Source: Linepithema humile
Lineage: Eukaryota; Arthropoda; Insecta; Hymenoptera; Formicidae
DNA length: 64,000 nt
Assembly (NCBI RefSeq): GCF_040581485.1
Contig: NC_090131.1
Location: 18,612,532 to 18,676,531 of the forward strand
Reading direction: 5' to 3'
This document shows positions 36,710-48,566 of this stretch, one piece after another. Below the pieces are notes generated by a model. It worked only from the letters and a program-made list of their open reading frames with translations. It was not told where the DNA came from and searched no databases. The number at the start of each line of letters is the position of its first letter. Position 1 is the stretch's first letter. Made by a program: the position numbers and the translations under genes.

Positions 36710-39700
36710 CCGGCTCACCTCTATAGTTTTAGGGCCTGGCATAATATAGTCAGAAAGGTCTTCTCCCTCCTTCCGCACCCCTTTTCTTCGCATCGCGCGG
36801 TAGATGGAGCGCCCCATTCTACCTCCACTCTTTCTTCTTGAACGGGCGAGAAAGAAAAAGGCAGAGAGAAAAGAAGAAGCGAGAGTTTCTTAAGAGAGGA
36901 GCGGATAGGGTTTCGCTTTGGATCGCCAGCCGCGGTTAGGTAACGTTCGGATAACGCCTCAGGTTACCTCGCCATCTCACCTTCGGTGCGCTACCAAGGA
37001 TTTCAGGGAGGCCGCAGAGGCTTCGCTCTTCAAGGAGCCGTACATGGTATCCGGACGACAGGATGACGCTACCGCCATTAGGATCAGCTCCTACTTTTCT
37101 CGCTTCTTCTTCCTTTTTCGCTAGTAGCACTTCTGGCGAACGAAGCTTGTCGAAGGGGTCATTTTGTCCCACTGATCGCCTCGGAATTTTCTATCGTGAC
37201 ACTTTAACGAATTTTCCAGCTAATCTCTATAAGCTGACTTTCAGGAAATTTTAAGTACAAAATTTTTACGCAACTGCGGTAAAACATTTTGAAATATACT
37301 TATACACTTTGAATATCTCATTTTTCTTAAATTGTCAAGTCAAATTTACGATCCTCTAAGTTTCATATAGTGGCAATTTTATTTTTAAGACATATGCATT
37401 AAAAAGTGTTTACTCATTTTTCATCTTCGTAGCAGTAATGTTAATAATTTAAGTATATTTTCCCGCAAAATTACGAGAAGTCTATTCAGCTCTCCGGGGC
37501 ACTTTATACGGAAAACGTATATTTTTCGTCTTCTGGGTCCTCTGGGAGACTGCGATCTCTCTACGTTGACGAGACTAGGTACCCACTTCACCTATGTCTC
37601 TCGTATATTCTCCCTCTTCCCTCCTCTTCGCATACAGAAGCATGGAGAGCACGCATACGCGAGTTCGTACGTATCTGCGAGTTTCGTCCCTTCAGATAAA
37701 TGACGCCACTTAGAGATTAGGCGCGCGGGGACTCGGCTAGAGTGACAGAGAGGTATTTTCTCTGCCTACGTCGCGGAAAATGGCGCGAGCGAGTTTCATC
37801 CTGCTCATCGTCAACTCTTCCTCCCGAAACAAGGTTGAATGAGTCTCGACACGGATCGCATTCAACCGATGACGTTTTTCGTTCTCTTTTAAATCCGAAA
37901 TTCATATATAAAAATATAATCCGCGAATAACGGATAAAGTGATATTCTTCGAATAATTGCGGACCGCCTTTCCGTCGTGATGAGAATAAATTTAAGAAGA
38001 AAGAAATATCATAGAGAGAAAAGAACGGATTTTTTACTTTCGACGCGTATAATTCTCCATTTACTTAATAATACATTATGATTACATTATTAAAATGAAT
38101 TATTTTTTATAACTCTTGCAAGATAAATCCAAATGACATTTAAATCAGTTTAGTACGAATTCTATCTTTTGTTCTATGTATTTTATATTCTAACAAGAAA
38201 ATCCGAATGCTCGATTTTTGTCGGTCGGCATGCTCAATCGACTTTCCGAATACGCTCGTGTCGGCGCATAATTTTCATGGGCAGTGGCACGAGTCGCGCG
38301 ACACAAATCGTTCGGTAAAAATTCCGTGAAACTCGGCTGCACTCATGCCACGCCGATGTAACACGTCGCGCCGCTAATTCTCCCTCGCAGACACCACACG
38401 TGTATAATACCGGGTGGAATTAGCACGGCGGGAGGGGTCAAAGTGGAATTGTGAGGAACACCGAGCGTGCGATCTGGGAAAGGGATAGGATAGCACGCCA
38501 ATTTCTCGCTCCGCCACAGGAACGGTGCAAATTCTGCATGCACGCGGAGATGTGTGTATGCGCGTGTAAATGTCGCGGGATTGTATAATGCAATGAGGAG
38601 AAATGTGATGGGAGGACTGCATGTTGCGCGATATCATAATCTTGCTCTTATGCTTCTTTTACGAAATGAGCTGTAAAATTCTTCTACATAGCGTCATGTT
38701 GATGCAGGCTAAATTTCTGGACGCTTTTCGCAAGTTAACTTCATTATTAACGTTATTTTGTTAAATATGGGGAAAAAAATTTATATATTAAAAATTTATA
38801 TGTGCAATATCAGAGGCTAGTTATTTTCTGAGAGAAAATATTCCTAAATAATGCATTTGTGACATATCGCGAATCATCCAAGTTTAGTTATGCTTTTAAG
38901 ACAGAACATATTTATGTACGTTATGCACACGAGCAAACATAGCACGGAAACAGGGTGCGGAATAGGTATATTCACGACAAGAAAGCCGCCGTGCGAGGGG
39001 GAAATTGAGATAGATCACAAATTTCTCGCACGACGGTAGGTTATCTGCGTATCACACGCGTATACACGTGGAAGTTTCCGGAAACTAGGATATTACCCGA
39101 GATGGGAGTTGCTGCAGAAGAAGATGGAAGACACATCTCAATTTCTTTCTCGGTGCACGTGCATATTTGCAGTATCCAAACAGAACTCTCTTACGTAACA
39201 ACTCAACACTCGCGATGCCACGGCAGCAAAATCGATACCGCGCTTTCGATTCGTAAGAAATTGCAATGCGGCAAAATCGAAATTTAACGTTTGACAGGAT
39301 TGCAGCGTACGGCCGATGCCTTGCAGAATTCATTTTATGAAAGTAGCACAGTAAAATGTGACGGACGCTTTAAACAAGAATTTAACGGTGATGCCTTAAT
39401 CCGACATAAAGTACCGCACGTAGAGCCGGTAAAATAACATTCTCGTATACGGAGCGCGCGAAGAAGAGAGTATCCGAAATTGCCGAAACGTTGCGAACGG
39501 AAAAAGAAGTCGAGAGAAATCTAGAGCGTGAAAACCGAGGGAATAAGACAGGAATGGGGATGAAGCTCGCGAAATTTCTCGCGTGGGAGTGGGCTACCTA
39601 GGCGGAAGCTTTTTGGAATTGCGAGCCGTGACGACGAGGAATCGCGCGCTGGAAACGAACGAGGTGCAAGCCGCTGCAGCGTGTTTCGGCTTTTGCATCG

Positions 39701-41970
39701 GTATTTTGCTTTTAAATATAAACACCGCAGCTTCTTGAAATTGGTTTGGCAAAAAGTGTACACATATAAAGTATTTTTTTTTTTTATTATATTTTTATAA
39801 CACTACTGCTTAAATATGATCTGAATCAAAATGTTATTTGGATTGTTATTATTAATATTGGTTTTATATAGAGTCTCTTCTTTTAATTTTTGTATATTTT
39901 AAATTTATATTCTATTTTTACTCTATTTATATATTTAATTATTTATCTGAAAAATTATTATGTAATTTATCAAATAAATGATTATTTGCAGATTATTTAA
40001 TTCTGAAATGCGATATAAATAAGTACTCCTATTTGTCACGGAGATATTTTTCTCACTGTGCGCATTATGGAAGCATAGTGTATTATGAGAAGTACATTAG
40101 CTAAATCTTGAAAACTAGAGCCTAGGGACCAGCGCGACATTCCTCGGATAAAATAGTAAAATGTAAAAGTCGGCAGAATTAGACAGAAATGAAGATAAAG
40201 CAGAGTTGCGCGTGGTGAATACACGTCGTCGAAACTGCGAGCGGTAGCTGGAGGAGAGAACGTGATGAGAACGCACGAGCTGCATGCTTTTTTGTTAAAC
40301 ATGTACATGTTTCTTACGGAATAAATTTAGAATAGCTTTACACAGAAAGGATTCACTCAACGCTACCGTAACGTAGATTTATAAACTGTGATACGCATAA
40401 GAAATGTTTGGATAAAGTAAATGTACAATTTATTATATTGTAGCGCATGTTTTTACGACTACAATTTTTTATATAAAACTGTTTTTATTTAACTATTAAT
40501 CTAGTACGTTAAAAACATTCAGGAACTCAAGTATGGAAAACATAATTATCATATTTCTCATTTGCAAAATGTTACAATATGTTATTATAGAAAAAAGTTT
40601 AAGGAAAAAAGGTAAAAATAAAACAAGATGTCAATATTTCAAACATTTTCTTCCATCGCGACAGATGAAATAATAAAGGAATTTTTTGAATCGTCAAATA
40701 ATTTTACGAAAATAGATAATATATGTACATTAGTAAATCCAACATTATTGAATCCATGATAAGTATTGGATTTGCGGGAGCGATGAACCTCTCAGACAAA
40801 GTAAAACGAGTGAAAATGGCAAATGTGGAAATAAAGATGTCAAAACAATTGCAAAATTTCCCACATGAATATCTGCATACGAAAGTTTGTCAGAACGGCG
40901 CATTTAAAGCGCAGAGCAAAATGAGACACTGAAAAGTGTATGTAATTGCAATTTTTCTCTAAACAAACATCATACAGCAAACTATATTATGCACATTCTT
41001 ATATAATTAATCTTTAAAGTATAATATTATTTTTTTATTATTTAGGCCAGTCTTATTTAAACTTATTAAGCACAGGATTTTTAATGATAATAGCTTATTT
41101 TCGTCCAATATTCATCTAGCAAACCGTCATATTAATGTTTTAATTATTGCTTTCGAAACAGCAAACAAAAATAGCGGTCCTAAGATTGATATTACATTCT
41201 GAGAGCTATAGTTGCTCAGTAGAAAAGTACTTGCAATTTAAGATCAATCTCTCTTGATAAAAACAGTGCTAAAATGTTTCCGTATTCATTGGGTTTAATC
41301 CGTTGCCGCACGAACTTTTTCACTGGCTCGGTTGCAAATAAAGTTAATGCAGCAAACTTTTAAGTTTCCCCTCGCGTTCGCGATGTTGTGTAATCGTTAT
41401 TATCTAGTTAGAATTTTCCACGAAAATTTCAACGAAGTTCACTGAACTTGTGTCTTGCCTTTTTCATTTGCAATATAAATGTATTCGCGTCGCGCGTCGC
41501 GATTTAAACAGCGCAAAGCAATTTTATTTTGCAGATTACAACTATATGTTTTTGGAAAATAAAGCTTTGCAACTAGCGGTAAAACTTGACTATTCTCCGT
41601 GCATCATACGTTAAATTCAGAAATCCAGTTTCAAATTTCGACCACATGTCAATACAAAATACAAAACCATGTATCTAAATTGACGTTTGTGTGTCAAAAA
41701 AATATTTAACCATGGTCTCGTCGCTATAAAAAATAATGAATTTCGCGCAGCACGTACAAATAAAAGAAGCAAACCGATTTTTATCACGCGTTTGTGCGAC
41801 GCACTCGATGACGCTCGAATGCCGCGGTATCGCCGGCGATATATCTCGTCTTTATCATGTCGAGAAATAATTCGTTAACGACGCGTTACAGGAGTGCGGC
41901 GTAATTATCGGGCTACTACGCCCCACGGTAAGTTTGATGTGCGCGCACGCGGCGATTGCGAACAGGCAAA
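36710..41970. other. Non-coding: no gene identified
   Basis: A skewed, GC-rich block at 36720-37200 contains overlapping frames on both strands. The rest alternates between CpG-rich (37500-37980, 38220-38630, 38940-39700) and AT-rich (39770-40030, 40390-41300). A T13 run lies near 39774. A donor-like ACG/GTAAGT at 41929 has no exon attached. Confidence 0.55.
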
Positions 41971-41972
41971 GG

Positions 41973-41997
41973 CTGCCTGCCTGCCTGCCTGCCTGCC
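41973..41997. repeat. (CTGC)6 tetranucleotide array
   Basis: Six CTGC units plus one base, perfect, within a CpG-rich block. It follows a donor-like GTAAGT at 41929 by about 45 nt. Confidence 0.93.
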
Positions 41998-41999
41998 CC

Positions 42000-44900
42000 G
42001 CTGATTTACCGCAATTCCACTGCACAGCCGAGGCGACGCTCTAATTATAGTCGTGATAACGTTTTACGTACGCTTAGCTATAACTCATGGGGGAAAATTT
42101 AGTGTTGGCCGTCGCCGCACTTATCGACGTGGTTGTGCCGTCGCTCCATAAAGTAGATTAGGTAATTCGCGGCGCAAACGTTGAACGATGCGAGGGCCGT
42201 TGTCCTTCAACAGCGCTTCCGAAGATTGGCAGACCGATGCTCCCGTGGCCGATACAGCGCGCGATTCGCTATGGACGATAAATTTCCGAGGTTTAAGTGG
42301 CTACGTAATTTAAGAGCCACCGTCGAGGTACGTAAAACACGCGCGTCAGCCGAGGAAACGTTCGTCGCACCATTATCGCTTGCCAACAGCCGTTTGCGAG
42401 TCCAGCGCGATTTAATGGTTTCTAGATCGTTGAAAGAGTATTCAGGGGCTGTAAATGCGACACAGCGTCTCGCAATTCAAAACGCTTTTAAAAAATAATA
42501 AAATTGTATATCGATTCTTCTTTGATTTTAACAAGAGGCTGCCGACGAAATGTGTCATTGTATCTATTAGAAGATTCTCTCTTAATAGATTATATTATAA
42601 ATGCATGTGCGAATTTAGAACATCGACAGAACAGATAACTGAAAAAATTGTATAGTCAGATTCTTTGAAATTGCAAATACTAATAATTTAAAAGTTTTTC
42701 AATTTCAAGTTTTAACCGTATCGGTACTTTCTATTAGCAACGCTTCGATATTTAAGGAACAAAAATAGAATCAGACTTCCAAAGTGCTTGAAATATTCGT
42801 GAAAAATAAAGATTTCAAAAGGGTTTAGTGAAATAATATGTAACCATATTTTTTTTTATAATACGTGATATAATATATTATTCTATATTCAACAAATCAG
42901 TATTTTCCGAAAGTAATTTGGAATTCTCGCCAATTGAGAATGTTCATATTGTCGAGTACGTAATTCTTTTCAAACCGCGAATATTTTTCGCCGACTGGAG
43001 GAATATCTACGAGAATGGCGCATCGTAACTATCTCCGACGATTAGACGAGGATCCGTTGGCGGAAGCTCCGCTGCCCGTCGGAATTTACTATGTCCATCT
43101 AATTATAATCTGTGCTTTCGGAGTAAGACAGATCCGACGATAGAACAAGTCTATAATGGATTCTGCAGGGGCGGAAACGATTGTAATCACCATTCGTCAC
43201 TGGGCAAATGGAAATTTGGCTCTCCGACCTTACCGCTATTTAACACTGTCGTAAGTTTTCGAAACGTTTCATTACCATAATTTAACATGCCGTTCGCATG
43301 ATATTAACGTCGCCGTGCACAGGACGTCGCTAGTTACCGGCGGCACGCTCATACTCGCAAGAACGATCGTCCGGACGAGCAAGTCGACTTATTAAGAGAG
43401 AAACGAACGACCAACCACGCTTTTCTCTGCGCGCGCGACCAGCATTATCCAGAAAAATTCATTACCTGCGGACTTAATTAGACATACCGGCCGGGGACCG
43501 ACAGCGTTTTAAAATCACGACGTAAGCCACGCACCGTAATATCGCCGGCATACAAAGGACGGCGTGATTTATCCCGCTCTAATTTATTAAAGTTAAATCA
43601 GCCTACGTATGGAAGCTAACGCTGATTAATAAAGTACGAGTTTACGATATTGGAAATTGATTTCACCATTCACTGAGATTTTGTTATAATGTCTAATATG
43701 TAGAAGTAATTTAATAAAATTCTTTCAATCTTGAATTTATATGCAATATAATATATACAAATTAAAATGTTATTTGGTGATATCTTGATATTAGCAAAGT
43801 CGATTAAAAACATCTTGTAATTACAGCGATTGTTTTTTATATTTAATAAACAGAAAGAAATGGCAAAAATAAGAATTAAAACGTGGCTATTGGCACGTCA
43901 AAAATTTATTACAAATTCTTTTTTTTTGCTGGTTTTTTGTTATTATAGATACGTTATACTATTTATATTTAATTTTAAAAAATATTATTTAAAATGCCAA
44001 TCAATTTGCAAAACTTTTTCATAAAAATAATCGATGACGAGGCTCGGTCGACGAATCAAGCGCTGACATTTCGAAGGAGCCGACGTGAACAATTAATTCC
44101 CTCGGCGGGGTAAAGTTTCCGATTGCAAATGTAGTCGATGTACGGACGTACCTGGCGGGATAGTCGAGGCGATCTCCAGGCTAAGCTCCAGCCGCGTCAG
44201 CATTTGGGCGATTGCCCCGTTCGGGCGGAAGCGAGATACTTTTCGGAAAAATGCTGGACGCGCAAGAGAGATTGCGATAGGATAGTAACGACTGCCCGCG
44301 GGCCGAGGAGGGTTGGTAGGTGAAAGAGGGAAATCGGTGGACTGGCGAAGCGTTCGGAAAAGATAAAAAGAGCAAAGATGCGGCGGAAGAACGTTTGGCG
44401 AGGTAGAGAGAATGAGGGTAAGGTAATACGGACAGACTAAAACAAACGAAACCTGGTCGGCTAGAACCAATTTTCTTTTCTCGACCGACAGTCTGCTTTG
44501 ATTTGATGGAAACATCGGGATATCGTCAAATTGACACACGCCGCATCATAACATTAATAAAGCCGGCGAGAGAATAATATATGTAATTTTATATGTAATT
44601 ATGTTTTATACATTTTATGTAATTATGTTTTATTACATTTTATATGTAATATATGTAGTTTTAAAAATATTTGAAAATTAATGTTAAATTTTTAATCAAC
44701 TTTTGCAAATTTTTCTATAAATTATTTTGCAATACCGTTATTGCAGCGTATTATAAAAAAATATCAAGAAACATGTCACAATTTTTAAACTTAATCATAA
44801 TTATATATTAAAAATTTGATCAAGAGGAACGCAGTACTCGCTAATTCTCTTAACACCACAATAATTTTAATTACGCGCGAAGTATATGAATGCGTCTCCA

Positions 44901-46345
44901 CGTATACACGCGCAAACACGGCTTTACGTGTGCTACTTGCGCTCGCGCGCCTACCTCGGCGAGTTAACAATGTAAGGGTTGCAGCCATGCATGATGAATT
45001 CTGTCTGGAGTGCCGGCACGACAGGAAGGCAGCAAGTTAGGTACCTTCGCGCAGGTACGCTTGTGGTGTTACGTGTGGATACGCTTAAGATGGTGCGGGT
45101 CGAGAACTGGTAGCGGAGCGTCTGTTTTGACGAGAGACGGAAGAAGAGTGACAGTGAATGAGAAAAGAGGGGTTGAGAGACAGGGATCAGGATCATAAGG
45201 TAGTGAGGCAAGGCAGAACTTCCTTTAATAATGACGTAGTCCCCGACAGGCAGTCTCGTTCCATCCTCTCGTCCCCTAATAGTTACACCCTTACGGACTT
45301 ACTACCCCTTAACGACAGTTTTCAAATAGGCGTCCGACGCCTTGAACCCTGCACAATGTTCGTCTAGTCGTCATCTTTCTCCTCAAGCGACGACATTGTC
45401 GTCTCTGTCCCTTTCTTGAACCAAATCTATTATATTTTTTAAAAAGATGTCAAGATGTCTCTATTTGATTAAAAGATAATATGCGCGAATTTCTGCAGAA
45501 TATCAATTGATTGAATTTTTCGATAATTATATACATCTCAGTTTTAATATGTACTTTCTATTTTTAATTACTATATCTAAACTTAAATGATTTAAAGAAA
45601 CTAATTTATATAATATTCTGTAAAAAAAATATTTTGTTGTTTTTACATCTAAATTAGCATAGAAAATTTATTCTAGTTATCACAAAGGTAATTTGAAATA
45701 ATACAATGGCAGAAACATTTTACTGTAATTAAAGTGGAGGATTAACTCCGTCAAAAAGTAAAGGAGGAAAATCAAGCGCGCAAAACGTAAAAGCATCTAT
45801 TAAATTACTATCGACTATTGGTGGAGACGTGACGTTTCGAGTGTCACAGCGGCAGGGTGGAGGAATCGGTCGGCGGGGGAGGATATTGTGGCGGTAGGTC
45901 GAGAAGGCGTGGCCTGTCGGAGCTGAAGGGAACGCAAGAAGGGTGACTTTGACCCTCTCTCCGCAAGCGGAATCCTTACCCGAAGGGGGTTTCTCGTCCC
46001 TCGCTCTTGCTGTCTCGCTTTCTGCCGTGCTCATACGTGCGACTTACGATGCGTGATGCGATGACGCCTGATGTGTGCACCCTCTCTCTTCCTGGTCGGC
46101 TGCTGCGAGGCGGAACGTACATAATATTCGCGCGTATGTGTATGCGCGTCTGCTCAACACAGCCGTGTCTCGCACGATGCAGTCTCGTCATACGTGCATT
46201 CACTAATACTTTCAGAACATCCCGGTGGCGCATGGTGCAACGTCAAAGGGTTGGCGGCATGGTGCGAGAGATGCAGCAAGGGTAAGGGGAAAACGCGAGC
46301 TCAGAGGGTGCAGTAGAGTAGGAGAGTGTCTAGACGGACGGGGTG
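42000..46345. other. Non-coding: no gene identified
   Basis: CpG-rich at 42000-42480, 43000-43620, 44030-44540 and 45000-45400; AT-rich at 42490-42960, 43620-44030, 44580-44830 and 45420-45740. A 148-codon minus-strand frame at 44093-44539 starts with GTG and shows no family features. Confidence 0.55.
44581..44660. repeat. AT-rich short tandem repeat, about 24-bp unit
   Basis: ATGTAATTATGTTTTATACA at 44593 recurs at 44617 as ATGTAATTATGTTTTATTAC, with partial copies of ATGTAAT on both sides. Confidence 0.8.
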
Positions 46346-46349
46346 GTTA

Positions 46350-46384
46350 GGCTGGCTGGCTAGCTGGCTGGATGGCTGGCTGGT

Positions 46385-46415
<31 letters not shown>

Positions 46416-46420
46416 TTGGA
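46350..46420. repeat. Imperfect (GGCT)n tetranucleotide array
   Basis: About 17 GGCT units with occasional GGTT, GGAT and TAGC variants, bordered by TTAG on the left and GATGACTAGATGG on the right. It is a simple tandem repeat and probably length-polymorphic. Confidence 0.93.
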
Positions 46421-46579
46421 TGACTAGATGGCAGTCGTAGCTATGTGCAGAGGCCTGCATCGCGTTGCGTGGTGCATTGCGGAAGTGGAGGAGCAAAGGG
46501 AGAGAAGGTGAAACTGCTTCTTCAGACAGTCTATCTTAAGTGAAGATTAGCCTCTCTTCTCATGTATGCATCTACTTAC

Positions 46580-46592
46580 CTTGCGAACCGTT
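46580..46592 (-). other. Possible 13-nt microexon on the minus strand
   Basis: Read on the minus strand, a good 3' splice site (pyrimidine-rich TGCTTTTTCTTTCC, then TTAGTTTCAG, corresponding to plus positions 46593-46621) is followed by 13 nt, AACGGTTCGCAAG, and then the strong donor GTAAGTAGAT at 46579-46570. The spacing is typical of neuronal microexons, but nothing else links it to a gene. If the host transcript is on the plus strand, this would have to belong to a nested or antisense transcript. It could also be a chance pairing of splice-like sequences. Confidence 0.15.
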
Positions 46593-47064
46593 CTGAAACT
46601 AACTAGTGGAAAGAAAAAGCAGTCCCTTTCTCTTTAAACCGTAGGCCGGGCATGATGAGAGACGCGCGACTTAAACTCCGTCCGCGATTGACCGCTACTG
46701 AAGGCAGATAGGAATGGATCTCTTCGATCATCTTTCACTTAGTCGTCTAGAGGTCGCGATAGATCTTCGAGATACAAAGGCAGTATTTTCGTTTTATATC
46801 CTCCATATCTGTGAATGTTATGATAGAAAACATTTATTGCTTTTATTTTATGAGTGCTTGGACAACAGAACAAAATATCTGAAAGTTGAAAAGGTAATAG
46901 GAAAGCAAATGTGGTGAAAATTTCTGGAAATATATAAAAGCAAAACTCTGTGTGCTAAATCAAATGTAGATAGATAATTTCGTGTTCTGAATGAACTTCG
47001 ACTTCTTTGATGGATTAATGGACAGACGCTCCCTTTATCTTGAAATTTCATGAAACTTTTATTT

Positions 47065-47125
47065 ATAAATTATTATATTTTATAAATTTAATTTAATTAT
47101 AAATTATTATATTTATAAATTTGTG
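47065..47125. repeat. AT-rich 34-bp tandem duplication
   Basis: ATAAATTATTATATTTTATA at 47065 is repeated with a one-base indel at 47099. The sequence is nearly pure A and T. Confidence 0.75.
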
Positions 47126-48484
47126 CGTAAATATTATATATTTTAAACTGCGACAATTTGCGTACGTAAAATAGTATTAATTTTAAAAAACGAGAGATGA
47201 TGTGCATCGATAATAACACTATGTAATTTTGATTAATCCAAATATCCATGTAACGAAAATAAACAGCATTTAAGTTCTGCATTGATGAGATAATGCGACA
47301 AAATAACGTTATCGAGCTGGAAATTTTGCAGATATTGCTATAATTTCCCGTAATTTCTCGTAAAACATTTTTTGACTTTGTGTAATTATGATATTAGCAT
47401 AAACATTCTAGTTACAATTATTTCGCGCAGTGAGATCTTATGAAATAATTATTCCATGCGAAAACACACGCGGTGCAGTATCGGAAAAGTCATGTGCTCG
47501 CGTATTTTGCCTCATTAATTTTGTACCGAGTTCACAAATGGCGCCCAAGTGACGGAGCATCCCATATACGCTACGCGAATTTCCATAAATTACACATCAT
47601 ACTTGCATAATTTTAATTAAACAAACACGTACGAGCCTTGGGTCAACGAAAACGTAGAGAACGATTTTCCGATAGCTCATTTCCCGATCGATCATAACGT
47701 GCGGGCACGTGGTACGAGCGCGGTATGCATTTTCTGCATACACGTACTCTACGCGGGTGGAATATATGCGCCTCATCAATTTATTCCGTACATTTGCCAA
47801 ATTGTCTGCATAAACAAAAATTTCAAGTATCGTAATTGTGGACAAATTTGCCGGCGTATACAATTCAATTGCGAGCTTTAGTGATTGTTGTGTAAGTTTT
47901 TAAGTGCTATTGGAAGGCTAATTTAAACGGCAGTCTCAGTCAAATTTGCCTCGCGGCTTCGGCGCGATTAAATTTCGGCGCGACGTAACCAAAAAGAGAT
48001 TTGCGAATTCACGTTGATGAGAAACGCACAACATGGCCTCGCCTTTAATGGCAGGCCGCAAGGAAAGATGAAGCCTTTCCCTACCACAGCGTACACGACT
48101 ACCGTGTGCTTCCTTAAGTTGGCTTAGCCCTCGCGCTTCATATTCGATTTCAGCTTTCAGCCGGCCGTCCCTTCGGGCCTCTTCGACAGGGCTACTCACG
48201 CACGTACGATGTATCGATGCACGGTGAACGCTGTTTCCCTGTTACAGCTCCCGTTTCTGGCGTGCGTGTCTCGTCTTCGGCAACCGGATATCACGACCCT
48301 TCGCGTGCAATACACGAATTTGCCTCCTTCTGCCGCGCTCCGCACGACAGACATACACAGTGTCTGAAATGTATTAGCGGAATTTGTAGCACCCGACGGA
48401 ACATTCATTTGAACATGTTATATAATTTTTACCGCGCGGGAGAAACGTGATGCAGCAAGGTATTCTTTTTTAAAGAGTGTATAA

Positions 48485-48566
48485 AAATCAGAAAATTATA
48501 TTTGAAAGAAAAACGTGACAGAATAATGGAATATTGTGTTAAACGAGGCGAATAATTTTCTGATTT
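48485..48566. repeat. 15-bp perfect inverted repeat with 52-nt loop
   Basis: AAATCAGAAAATTAT at 48485-48499 is the reverse complement of 48552-48566. The pairing extends by five more base pairs after a 4-nt bulge. It lies in AT-rich sequence, so chance is possible. Confidence 0.55.
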
